A stretch of DNA of 64,000 nucleotides, taken from positions 1 through 64,000 of the forward strand of contig JAKFFJ010000088.1 of the NCBI GenBank assembly GCA_036675265.1. The letters run 5' to 3'. The position numbers were made by a program, and so were the translations under genes. The notes under the pieces were generated by a model that had not been told where the DNA came from, ran no database searches, and worked only from the letters and a program-made list of their open reading frames with translations. This stretch comes from CAMPJU01 sp036675265 (GTDB lineage Bacteria > Pseudomonadota > Gammaproteobacteria > Xanthomonadales > Xanthomonadaceae). Positions within the stretch are counted from its first letter, which is position 1. Every line of letters starts with the position of its first letter. This document shows, piece after piece, positions 1-8,066 of this stretch.

Positions 1-125
1 CTAACAACTAGTAGACCCCACACCGGGGCGTAATCTGAGTCTGGTCCCCGTCCAATGCCCGGTCAAATCCACTTCACGCTGCCAGACGTGGCAGTGCCGA
101 CGCCGACGTTTGATAGGGGGGTCCT

Positions 126-158
126 GACAAAAACGAAAGGGCCGGCGATAGCCGGCCC
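126..158 (-). terminator. Rho-independent terminator after the first DUF885 gene
   Basis: An 8-bp G/C stem (139-146 paired with 151-158) closes a GATA/TATC tetraloop. Read on the minus strand it is followed by a T-rich run, TTTCGTTTTTGTC (126-138). It lies about 35 bases past the stop codon of the minus-strand gene ending at 192, so it is placed and oriented to end that transcript. Confidence 0.75.
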
Positions 159-163
159 CTTCT

Positions 164-190
164 TGGATCCCCGCCTTCGCGGGGATGACG
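164..190. repeat. Short palindromic REP-like repeat (CCCGCCTTCGCGGG type)
   Basis: A small palindrome of the form TGGATCCCCGCC-TTCG-CGGGGATGAC lies between the terminator and the stop codon of the first DUF885 gene. Related units occur at 56010-56069 and 61671-61720. Such units are usually non-autonomous, dispersed intergenic repeats in proteobacteria. The remaining left-edge sequence (1-125) holds no gene I can support. Confidence 0.6.
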
Positions 191-191
191 A

Positions 192-2030
192 CTAGGACTG
201 CTGCTGGTCTTGCGCCGCGATCCACCGATCGATCTTCCCCTCCAGCACGCTCAGCGGCACGGCACCGTCCTTCAGCACTTCCGCATGGAACGCCCGGACA
301 TCGAACTTGTCGCCCAGCGCCGCCTCGGCACGCGCCCGCAGCTCCTGGATCTTCAACTCCCCGATCTTGTATCCCAGCGCCTGACCCGGCCACGCGATAT
401 ACCGCTCGGCTTCCGCGATCGACTGCACTTCGCTCTCGGCGGAGTTCTCCAGCATGTAGTCGATCACCTGCTGGCGACTCCAGCCCTTGCTGTGCAGGCC
501 GGTGTCGACCACCAGGCGGATGGCGCGCCACAGTTCGTTCTGCAGGCGGCCGAAGTACTGGTAGGGGTCGGTGTAGACGCCCAGCGCCTTGCCCTGCGAC
601 TCGGCGTAGAGGCCCCAGCCTTCGGCGAAGGCGTTCTCGCCGCCCCAGCGGCGGAAGTCGGGCATGTCGTCCAGCTCGATCTGCAGGGCGATCTGGAAGT
701 GGTGGCCCGGGATCGCCTCGTGCAGGTACAGGCTCTCGGCGAACCACGACTTGCGGGTAGGCAGGTCGTAGGTGTTGACGTAGAACACGCCCGGGCGGCT
801 GCCGTCGTCGTTGGGTGGGTAGTACTGGCCACCGGCGGCGGACTGCGCGCGGAACGGCTCGACCGGGCGGATCTCGAACGGAGATTCCGGGATCAGCGAG
901 TACTGTTCCGGGATCTTCGCGTTGATCCTGTCCTCGAGCGCGCGGTAGTACGTGAGCAGCGCCTCCTCGCTCTCGAACACGAACTGCGGGTCGTTCTTCA
1001 TGAAGTGGAAGAACTCCTGCATCGTCCCCTCGAACTTCACCTCGTCCATGACCTTCTCGATCTCGCCATGGATGCGCGCGACTTCGTCCAGGCCGATCTG
1101 GTGGATCTGGGCCGGCGACAGGTCGGTCGTCGTGGCCTGGTTGGCGTTGAACGCATACCAGGCCTGGCCGTCGGGCAGCTGGTCCATGCCGAAGGTGTCG
1201 CGCGTGGCGGGCAGGTACTCGTCGGCGATGAAGTCGCGCAGCTCCCGGTAAGCCGGCATCAGTTCATCGGCGATCAGCGTGCTGTAAGCCTCGGTCAGCC
1301 GCTGGCGATCGGCGTCGGCGAAGTCCTCGGGCATGTTCGCGATCGGCCCCCAGAACAGCGTGTCCTCGGGCTGGTCCTTGACCAGCGCGTCGAGTTGCGG
1401 CACCACCTTTTCCATCAGGATCGTCGGCTGCACCACGCCGGCTTCCATGCCCGCACGCATGTTGGCGATCTCGGTGTCGAACAGCACGGGCAGGCGGCCG
1501 GCACGTGCCAGCCAGTTGTCGTAGTCCTCGACCGTCTTGAAGGGCTGCGCGCCGGTGCCGGAACCGAGCTGGACCGCGAAGCTGGCAGTGCTGCTCATCT
1601 GGTTGACCGGCAGCATCCAGCCCGGGAACCGGTAGGACGCCAGGGTCTCCTTCGCGTCGGCGACGAAGATCTCGTAGTTGATCAGGTCGGATCCCGACAG
1701 GCCCTCGGGCCCGACGGCTTCGACGTCCGCCAGCCAGCGCTCCACGAACGCCTTGTACGCGTCGCGATACGCCTGCGAACCGAAGTCGGGAAGCTGGTCG
1801 TTGTAGCGCGCATCACCCTGGAACGTGGCGGTGATCGGGTTGAGGACCAGGTACTCCTCCCAGAACGCCTCGTACATCGCATCCAGTCTTGCGGCCTTGG
1901 CCTCGCCCTCGGCCTGGGTGGCTTCCCGGGCCTGGGCATCGCCGGTGGCGGGGGCCTGGTTGCACGCGGCAAGGGCGGCAGCCAGGGCAACGGACAGCAG
2001 GAGCGGGCGCAGCAACGTCGACGTACGCAT
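192..2030 (-). CDS. DUF885 family lipoprotein (first of a tandem pair)
   Basis: A 612-residue DUF885 protein, probably a periplasmic, membrane-anchored metallohydrolase or peptidase; the substrate is unknown. The N-terminus is a lipoprotein signal (MRTSTLLRPLLLSVALAAAL, then lipobox LAAC). The family's zinc-binding-like motif appears as LHEAIPGHHFQ in the C-terminal third, with a distal FAEGWGLYAE. The ATG at 2030 was chosen because it starts the signal peptide and has GGAGACC just upstream; a longer reading would put charged residues before the signal. The next gene upstream (2062-3894) is a clear paralogue on the same strand, 31 bases away, so the two are probably co-transcribed. The family call is firm; the catalytic role is inferred from the HExxxH-like motif. 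Confidence 0.9.
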   Translation of the reverse strand: MRTSTLLRPLLLSVALAAALAACNQAPATGDAQAREATQAEGEAKAARLDAMYEAFWEEYLVLNPITATFQGDARYNDQLPDFGSQAYRDAYKAFVERWLADVEAVGPEGLSGSDLINYEIFVADAKETLASYRFPGWMLPVNQMSSTASFAVQLGSGTGAQPFKTVEDYDNWLARAGRLPVLFDTEIANMRAGMEAGVVQPTILMEKVVPQLDALVKDQPEDTLFWGPIANMPEDFADADRQRLTEAYSTLIADELMPAYRELRDFIADEYLPATRDTFGMDQLPDGQAWYAFNANQATTTDLSPAQIHQIGLDEVARIHGEIEKVMDEVKFEGTMQEFFHFMKNDPQFVFESEEALLTYYRALEDRINAKIPEQYSLIPESPFEIRPVEPFRAQSAAGGQYYPPNDDGSRPGVFYVNTYDLPTRKSWFAESLYLHEAIPGHHFQIALQIELDDMPDFRRWGGENAFAEGWGLYAESQGKALGVYTDPYQYFGRLQNELWRAIRLVVDTGLHSKGWSRQQVIDYMLENSAESEVQSIAEAERYIAWPGQALGYKIGELKIQELRARAEAALGDKFDVRAFHAEVLKDGAVPLSVLEGKIDRWIAAQDQQQS

Positions 2031-2061
2031 GGTGGTCTCCCCGGAGGTGTGTTGCAGCGGA

Positions 2062-3894
2062 TCAGGCTTTCTGCGCCGCGATCCACCGTTCGATCTTTCG
2101 TTCAAGGATCTCCAGTGGCACGGAGCCGTCCTTCAGCACTTCGGCATGGAATGCACGGATGTCGAACCTGGGCCCGAGCTCGGCCTCGGCGCGGTCGCGC
2201 AGTGCCTGGATCTTCAGCTCGCCGATCTTGTACGCCAGCGCCTGGCCGGGAATGGCCATGTAACGCTCGGTCTCGGAGATCGCCGGCGTCTCGCCGGTCG
2301 CGGAATTCTCGAGCATGTAGGCGATCACCTGCTCGCGGGTCCAGCCCTTGCTGTGCAGGCCGGTGTCCACCACCAGGCGGATGGCGCGCCACAGTTCGTT
2401 CTGCAGGTAGCCGAAGTAGCTGTACGGGTCGGTGTACACGCCCAGGTCCTTGCCGAGCGACTCGGCGTACAGGCCCCAGCCTTCGGTGAACGCGGTCTCG
2501 CCGCCGAAGCGGCGGAACATCGGCAGGCCGGTCAGTTCCTGCTGCAGCGCGATCTGGAAGTGGTGGCCCGGGATGGCCTCGTGCAGGAACAGGTCCTCCG
2601 CGTCCCAGGTCTGGCGCGTCGGCAGGTCGTAGGTGTTGACGTAGAACACGCCCGGGCGCGAGCCGTCCTCGCTGGGACGCATGTACGAGCCGCCCGCCGC
2701 GGACTGCGCGCGGAACGGTTCGACCGGACGGATCTCGAAGTCGGCCTTCGGCGTCAGCGAGAACAGCGCGGGCACGCCGGCGTTGACCTTCGCCTCCAGC
2801 CCCCGGTAATGCTCCAGCAACGCGGCCTCGCTCTCGAACTGGAACCGCGGGTCGGTCTCCATGAACGCGAAGAATTCCTGCAGCGAGCCTTCGAAGCCGA
2901 CTTCGTCCATCACCTCGGTCCGGATGAGGCCGTGGATGCGTGCCACTTCGTCCAGGCCGATCTGGTGGATCTGCGCGGGCGTCAGGTCGGTGGTGGTCGA
3001 GTTGCGGACGTTGTACGCGTACCAGGCCTCGCCGTCGGGCAGCGCGGCCATGCCGGAGGTGGCGCGCGTGGCGGGCATGTACTCGTTGGCGACGAACGCA
3101 CGCAGCTCGCGGTAGGCGGGCATCAGCTCGCCTTCGACCATCGCGCGGTACTCCGCGGTGATGCGCGCTCGATCCGCTGCGGGGATGGTCTCCGGCATGT
3201 TCTTGACCGGCATCCAGAACAGCGTGTCCTCGGCGCTGTCCTTGATGATGGCGTCTAGCTGCGGCAGCACCTTCTCCATGAGCGCGGTCGGCTGCACGAC
3301 GCCTTCGCGCATGCCGATGCGCATGTTGGCGATGGCCTGGTCGAAGATGACCGGGACCTGCGCGGCGCGCTTGCGCCAGTCGTCGTAGTCGTCGACGGTC
3401 CTGAACGGCTGGGCGCTGGTGCCGGAGCCGAGCTGCACCGCCGTGGAGGCGAAGTTGTAGAACTGGTTGAGTGGCTGCATCCAGCCGGGGAACCGGGTGC
3501 CCTCCAGCGCGTTGCGCGCATCGCGCACGAAGATCTCGTAGCTCAGCAGTGCCTGGCCCTCCAGCCCGTCCGGGCCGACGGCCTCGACCTTCTGCAGCCA
3601 CTCGCGGGTGAAGGCCTCGCTGCGGTCGCGGTAGTCCGCGGACAGGAAGTTGGGCAGGCGGTCGTTGTAGCGGGGGTCGCCCTGGAAGGTCGCCTGGAGC
3701 GGGTTGAGTTCCAGCAGCTCCTCCCAGTACTGGGCGTACAGGCCTTCGAGGCGTTCGGCCTTGGTGCCTGCGACCTCGGCCGCGCTGGCGGCGGGCGCGG
3801 TGGCCGGCCCGGTCGCGCAGCCGGCCAGGGCGGTCCCGAGGGCGAGGGCGACCGCGAGCCCGAGGGCGCGGGATGGGGGCGTGGTTCGGGTCAT
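2062..3894 (-). CDS. DUF885 family lipoprotein (second of a tandem pair)
   Basis: A 610-residue paralogue of the downstream gene at 192-2030, with the same architecture throughout. It has a lipoprotein signal (lipobox LAGC after a hydrophobic Ala/Leu stretch), an N-terminal helical part, the LHEAIPGHHFQ motif and FTEGWGLYAE. The start at 3894 is supported by AGGAG upstream and the signal peptide; an upstream in-frame ATG at 3963 would add a Pro/Arg-rich leader and is unlikely. It is first in the pair, so the promoter should lie in 3895-4138, which also serves the plus-strand gene at 4139. It was probably formed by local tandem duplication. Substrate unknown. Confidence 0.9.
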   Translation of the reverse strand: MTRTTPPSRALGLAVALALGTALAGCATGPATAPAASAAEVAGTKAERLEGLYAQYWEELLELNPLQATFQGDPRYNDRLPNFLSADYRDRSEAFTREWLQKVEAVGPDGLEGQALLSYEIFVRDARNALEGTRFPGWMQPLNQFYNFASTAVQLGSGTSAQPFRTVDDYDDWRKRAAQVPVIFDQAIANMRIGMREGVVQPTALMEKVLPQLDAIIKDSAEDTLFWMPVKNMPETIPAADRARITAEYRAMVEGELMPAYRELRAFVANEYMPATRATSGMAALPDGEAWYAYNVRNSTTTDLTPAQIHQIGLDEVARIHGLIRTEVMDEVGFEGSLQEFFAFMETDPRFQFESEAALLEHYRGLEAKVNAGVPALFSLTPKADFEIRPVEPFRAQSAAGGSYMRPSEDGSRPGVFYVNTYDLPTRQTWDAEDLFLHEAIPGHHFQIALQQELTGLPMFRRFGGETAFTEGWGLYAESLGKDLGVYTDPYSYFGYLQNELWRAIRLVVDTGLHSKGWTREQVIAYMLENSATGETPAISETERYMAIPGQALAYKIGELKIQALRDRAEAELGPRFDIRAFHAEVLKDGSVPLEILERKIERWIAAQKA

Positions 3895-4138
3895 GGCGGG
3901 CACTCCTGGGGCCGGGGCGAAACGCCTAGGCTGGCCGGGGCATCGTGGCACGGCATGGCCCAAAGGTCAGGGCGGGCCCTGCGGCACGCGGGTGGCACCC
4001 CCGGGGGCGGCCTCACCTGGCGTGAACACGGTCCACGGGAACATGACTGCGCGTGACCGCCAATCCTCGTGGCGGGTCCGCCGGCCCTGGCCGGAGGACC
4101 GCGTCGGCGAAGCGCGATCCCCAACAAAGGAGCCAACC

Positions 4139-4438
4139 ATGAGTAACCCGATCCGTAAGTTCGCGGTCATTTCCCTGGCGCTGGGCACGGCCCTGGCGCT
4201 TTCCGCCTGTGACGTCGACCAGACCGAAGAGGGCGACATGCCCGACGTGACCGTCGAGGAAGGCGACCTGCCGGCCTATGACGTCGATGCGGCCGATGTC
4301 TCGGTCGACACCGAGGAAGTCACCGTCGACGTGCCGGATATCGATGTCGACATGCCGGAAGATGATGGCGACGCGGACGTCGACATCGGCGACGGCGAGA
4401 ACGAAGTCGAAGTCGAAGGCGACGGCGACGGCCAGTAA
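4139..4438 (+). CDS. Small, extremely acidic lipoprotein
   Basis: A 99-residue unknown protein. Residues 1-23 form a lipoprotein signal ending in LSAC, with Cys24 the predicted lipidated residue. The 76-residue mature part has no Lys, Arg or His, and about 32 residues are Asp or Glu, arranged in Val/Asp alternations such as DVPDIDVDMPEDDGD. There is no recognisable domain. The start is supported by AAAGGAG seven bases upstream of ATG 4139. It is divergent from the DUF885 pair and is followed at once by a perfect hairpin. Its composition suggests a cation-binding or disordered surface polymer; that is inference only. Confidence 0.8.
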   Translation: MSNPIRKFAVISLALGTALALSACDVDQTEEGDMPDVTVEEGDLPAYDVDAADVSVDTEEVTVDVPDIDVDMPEDDGDADVDIGDGENEVEVEGDGDGQ

Positions 4439-4449
4439 GCAGCAGTCCC

Positions 4450-4475
4450 GTGGGAGCCGCCTCGGCGGCTCCCAC
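4450..4475. repeat. Perfect GTGGGAGCCGCC hairpin repeat between convergent genes
   Basis: A 12-bp arm (4450-4461) and its exact inverse (4464-4475) are separated by two bases. It sits between the stop codons of the acidic lipoprotein (plus) and the YhhQ-type transporter (minus). No T tract follows on either strand, so it is better called a dispersed palindromic repeat than a classic terminator, though it could act as one or protect 3' ends. The same core recurs at 51225 and at 57197-57256. Confidence 0.7.
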
Positions 4476-4486
4476 GTCTGCCTGGG

Positions 4487-5272
4487 TCAGCCAGCGGCCT
4501 CGAGCCGCAACTGTTCCGCCCGCCCGGGCCCCAGGTAGCGCCTGATCACCCGGCGCATCAGGTACAGCAGCGGGATCAATGCGATCGCCGCGACCATCTT
4601 GTACGCATAGTTGACGGTCGCGACCGCCAGGAACAGCGACCACGGCCACTGCTGTGGCCCGAGCACGAACGCGATGTACAGCACCACGAAACTGTCGACC
4701 AGCTGGGACACCGCGGTCGAGCCGGTGGCGCGCAGCCATACGTGGCGCTCCCCGGTGGCGCGGCGGATCCGGTGGAAGACGATCACGTCGATGAGCTGGC
4801 CGGCCAGGAACGCCAGCACCGACCCCGCGATGATCCACATCCCCTGCCCGAACACGGCCGCGAATGCCGCCTGGTAGTCGGGCACGCCCTGCGCCTGCGC
4901 GGCGGTGACCCACCAGCCGGCCGGCACCAGCGCGATCGCCGCGAACGCGAACACGAACCCGTACAGGATCAGCGCGACCGCCAGCCAGGACACCAGCCGC
5001 ACGCCCCGGCGCCCGTAGTACTCGTTCACCACGTCGGTGAAGATGAAGACCAGCGGCCACAGCAGCGTGCCCGCGGTGAAGCTCAGCGAGCCGGCCTGGC
5101 CGAACAGGTTCCACTCGAACGGCGCCAGGCCCAGCGTGTCCTCGAGCGCGAAGATCTTGACCCCGATGAACTCCGCCAGCACCGCGTTGGCGCAGAAGAA
5201 CGCCGCCAGCATCACGAACAACCGGGTGGCGCGGTCGCCGAGCAGGTGGCCGGGCGCGGGTTGGCCGCTCAT
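4487..5272 (-). CDS. yhhQ: YhhQ/VUT-family queuosine-precursor transporter
   Basis: A 261-residue integral membrane protein of the VUT family (COG1738), which in E. coli imports the queuosine precursors preQ0/preQ1. Visible features are at least six hydrophobic segments, the FxxDxxNEYYG-type element (FTDVVNEYYGRRGVR), and a C-terminal AGQLIDVIVFHRIRR segment followed by STAVSQLVDSFVV, all typical of the family. Its ATG overlaps the TGA of the upstream DUF502 gene (ATGA, 5269-5272), so it is probably translationally coupled to it. Family assignment is good; transport specificity follows from the family. Confidence 0.88.
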   Translation of the reverse strand: MSGQPAPGHLLGDRATRLFVMLAAFFCANAVLAEFIGVKIFALEDTLGLAPFEWNLFGQAGSLSFTAGTLLWPLVFIFTDVVNEYYGRRGVRLVSWLAVALILYGFVFAFAAIALVPAGWWVTAAQAQGVPDYQAAFAAVFGQGMWIIAGSVLAFLAGQLIDVIVFHRIRRATGERHVWLRATGSTAVSQLVDSFVVLYIAFVLGPQQWPWSLFLAVATVNYAYKMVAAIALIPLLYLMRRVIRRYLGPGRAEQLRLEAAG

Positions 5273-5928
5273 TTCACCGGGGGCGGGGCGAACGGGATGG
5301 TGTCGGGCGCCACGGCGCCACCGGAGATGATGAAGCTCATCGCCTGGTCGACGGTCCAGTCGGTCGGCGTCATCTTCTCGACCGGCACGATTTCCAGGTA
5401 GCCGGACGTCGGGTTGGGGGTCGTGGGCACGTAGACCGCGGCGAGTTCGCGCCCGGTGCCGCTTTCGCGGATGACGCGGGTGACGAAGCCGACCGACTTC
5501 ATCTCGGTGTGCGGGAAGTCGATCAGCACGACGCGCTGCGTGCCGTCGGGTTGCGTCTGCAGGATGTCGAGCAGCTTGCGCGCGCTGCCGTAGATGGTGC
5601 TGGCCAGCGGCACGCGCGCCACCAGGGCCTCGAACCATTGCAGCAGGCGCTGGCCCACGACGCGGCGCGCCAGCCAGCCCACGAACAGGATGACCACGAC
5701 GGTCGCGATGAGCGCCAGCGTCGTCTGTGTCCAGGGATCGTCGAACCAGCCGAACATCCGCGGGTCGCTGGCCGCGATGCCGCGCGACACCGGCAGCACC
5801 CACGGCTTGCTGATGCCCGAGAGCAACGAGAAGACGAACGTGACGACCACCCAGGTCAGCCAGATCGGCAGCAGCGTCAGGAGGCCCGTGAGGAACAGGC
5901 GTTGCAGGCGATGGCCGGTGCTGGGCAT
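5269..5928 (-). CDS. DUF502 family integral membrane protein
   Basis: A 219-residue protein of the DUF502 family. It has two N-terminal hydrophobic segments (about residues 10-35 and 66-90) and a soluble C-terminal part with the family's SGxRKLLDxLQ and VxIDFPHTEMKSVGFVT elements, then YVPTTPNPTSGYLEIVP. Function is unknown; the family is often near envelope or tRNA-related genes. The start at 5928 precedes the first hydrophobic segment. It is upstream of yhhQ with a 4-base overlap. Confidence 0.85.
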   Translation of the reverse strand: MPSTGHRLQRLFLTGLLTLLPIWLTWVVVTFVFSLLSGISKPWVLPVSRGIAASDPRMFGWFDDPWTQTTLALIATVVVILFVGWLARRVVGQRLLQWFEALVARVPLASTIYGSARKLLDILQTQPDGTQRVVLIDFPHTEMKSVGFVTRVIRESGTGRELAAVYVPTTPNPTSGYLEIVPVEKMTPTDWTVDQAMSFIISGGAVAPDTIPFAPPPVK

Positions 5929-5957
5929 GCGGCCGATTGTACGGGCCTCGCTGCGGC

Positions 5958-8000
5958 TCAAAGGTCCCGGACGAGGCGGAACCCGACGTCGTCGTAGCCG
6001 CGGGCGGCCTCGCGGGGTTCGTTGCCTGCCGCGCCGCGCCAGGAGGGGCCGGCGACCAGCCGCTCGCGGCAACCGCTGCCGCATTCGCGCAGCCACTCGG
6101 CCACTGCGCGCGCGCTTTCCCGGGCATTGCCTGCGAGCGCCACGCGCTCGGCGGATGTCGGCAGGCGCCAGCCATTTCCGCTGCGCCGCGCCTGCCAGCG
6201 CGCGTACGCATCGGCATCGCTCCACGACACGCAGACCACGGGTTGGGTGGTGGCTTGCTCGAAGCCCGGCGCGCGCCAGCTGCGGGGCGCGACGATGCGG
6301 AGCGGCGACAGGCGCTCGCGGCACAGGGAATCGGGACGGCCGGTGGCGGTCGCGAAGCGCGCGTAATCCGCGCGGGTGACTTCCATCGGCATCGCCGCAA
6401 ACGGGCCGCCGTTGCCGCGCACCAGGATGGCGCCGGTCGGGTCGCCGGGGACCCGTTCGCCGGCGGCGGGAATGGCGCGTGCCTGTGCCTGCAACCGCTG
6501 GATGGTCGCGTCGTCCGCGCCGAACGCGCTGGCTTCGCCGGCGATCCGGGTGGCGGCCTGGCGATCGAACCGCGCCGCCGCGCTGCGCACGCCTTCCTCC
6601 AGCGCGCTTGCTGCAGCGGCCCTGGCCGCGGCGAGGGCCGGCCCGTCGGAACGCTGCGTGGCCGCGGCAACGGACTCGGCGCGCGCCAGGTAGTCGCGGG
6701 CGCGCGCCGTGTCGCCCTGTTGCAGTTGGCCCGCCACTTCCGCGCCGAAGGCCGCGATCAGGGCATCGGCTGCCTCGCCCACGCGCGGGTGCGCGGGATC
6801 GGCCGTCCAGGCCTGGAGCACGCTCGCCTGTGCGTTGTCGCCGTCCGGCTGGGTGAGCCGGCGCTGCTGGATCTGGCGCAGGGCCGCGTCGATGAAGGGC
6901 TGGGCCTCGGATGGGCCGGGCTGCGCGGACCGCGCGGCGGACCGCGGCGTCGTCGCGCCCGTGGCGGATGTCGACGCGGCCGCCGCTTCCAGTCCTTCCG
7001 GCGCGCCGTCCTGCCGCACCATCGGCAACAGCAACCCGATCGCGGCGGCGGCAACGAGCACCAGCGTGGCCCACGCGGCGCGCGGCCACTGCCCGGGCGC
7101 GGCGATGCGTTCCGCGACGCGCGACAACGCCGCCCGGCCGGGTGCCAGGCGGTGGCGCTCGATCGCATCGAGCGCTTCCTGCATCTGCGCCGGCGTACGG
7201 AAGCGGTTCGCGCGCGACTTGGCCATCGCGCGGTCGATGAAGCGCTGCCAGTGGCGGAAGCGCGGCGGCAGGCGGGGGATCGGGTCCTGCACGTGCATCA
7301 TCGCGGTCGACAGGGCGTCGCCCGACACGTAGGGCAGGGTGCCCATCAGCATTTCCCAGGCCAGCACGCCGACGCTGTAGAGGTCGGCGGTGCCGTCGAC
7401 TTCCTCGCCGCGCGCCTGCTCGGGCGCCATGTAGGCCGTGCTGCCGACCGCCAGTCCCGCGGTGGTCACGCGGGGGCCGTGGTCCTTGCGCAGGGCAATG
7501 CCGAAGTCGGCCAGCAGCGCGCGGCCGGCGTCGTCGAACAGCACGTTCTCGGCCTTGACGTCGCGGTGCACGACACCGCGGGCATGCGCGTACTCCAGTG
7601 CATCGAGCAGCGCGCGCAGGATGCCGATGACGCGTGCCTCGTCGGCGGCGTCGTTGCCGCCCTCGAAGAAGCGCAACTGCCCCAGGTGCCCGCGCGGCAG
7701 GTGCGGCATCGCGTAGTACGGGAGGCCGTCGCGGGTGCGGCCGACCTCGAAGATGCCGACGATGTGCGGGTGCTCGAGCCGGGCGACCGTGCGCGCCTCG
7801 TTCTCGAAGCGGCGACGGCTGACCTCGTCGGCCAGCGCCTCGGGCAGCATCACCTTGATGGCGACCTCGCGGCCCAGCGACGCCTGCTCGGCCAGGTACA
7901 CGGTCGACATGCCGCCGTGCCCGAGCACGCGCAGCAGGCGATAGCCGTCGATGTCCGGCAGCGACGACACGGCGGCGAATTCGGGTGGTTCGATCGACAT
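5958..8000 (-). CDS. Transmembrane Ser/Thr protein kinase with C-terminal SUMF1-like domain
   Basis: A 680-residue Hanks-type kinase. The kinase domain spans about residues 18-290: glycine loop GHGGMS, Lys49 in VAIK, catalytic HRD (145-147) in HRDVKAEN, DFG (165-167) and MAPE (191-194). All key residues are present, so it should be active. A single membrane helix lies near 308-328, followed by an Ala/Arg-rich helical linker and a C-terminal (about 520-680) formylglycine-generating-enzyme/SUMF1-like domain. That domain is recognisable from MEVTRADYARFATATG, PVVCVSWSDADAYARW, NGWRLPTSAE and DDVGFRLVRDL. It is probably a non-enzymatic sensory or binding module displayed outside the cytoplasm. 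The kinase substrate is unknown; it stands 29 bases upstream of the DUF502 gene on the same strand. Confidence 0.88.
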   Translation of the reverse strand: MSIEPPEFAAVSSLPDIDGYRLLRVLGHGGMSTVYLAEQASLGREVAIKVMLPEALADEVSRRRFENEARTVARLEHPHIVGIFEVGRTRDGLPYYAMPHLPRGHLGQLRFFEGGNDAADEARVIGILRALLDALEYAHARGVVHRDVKAENVLFDDAGRALLADFGIALRKDHGPRVTTAGLAVGSTAYMAPEQARGEEVDGTADLYSVGVLAWEMLMGTLPYVSGDALSTAMMHVQDPIPRLPPRFRHWQRFIDRAMAKSRANRFRTPAQMQEALDAIERHRLAPGRAALSRVAERIAAPGQWPRAAWATLVLVAAAAIGLLLPMVRQDGAPEGLEAAAASTSATGATTPRSAARSAQPGPSEAQPFIDAALRQIQQRRLTQPDGDNAQASVLQAWTADPAHPRVGEAADALIAAFGAEVAGQLQQGDTARARDYLARAESVAAATQRSDGPALAAARAAAASALEEGVRSAAARFDRQAATRIAGEASAFGADDATIQRLQAQARAIPAAGERVPGDPTGAILVRGNGGPFAAMPMEVTRADYARFATATGRPDSLCRERLSPLRIVAPRSWRAPGFEQATTQPVVCVSWSDADAYARWQARRSGNGWRLPTSAERVALAGNARESARAVAEWLRECGSGCRERLVAGPSWRGAAGNEPREAARGYDDVGFRLVRDL

Positions 8001-8066
8001 GGGCGGCCCCGGCGAACCGCGAGGATACCCCGCGCCTCGCCCGCGATTCCGTGGCGGGGACCCCGG

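Noticed and set aside
1..747. 248-codon minus-strand frame at the left edge
   Set aside because: It runs out of frame through the DUF885 gene and includes the REP repeat (its translation contains the VIPAKAGIQ signature), so it is not a gene.
4450..4475. Hairpin considered as a standard terminator
   Set aside because: No T run follows on either strand and the same core recurs elsewhere, so repeat is the safer call.
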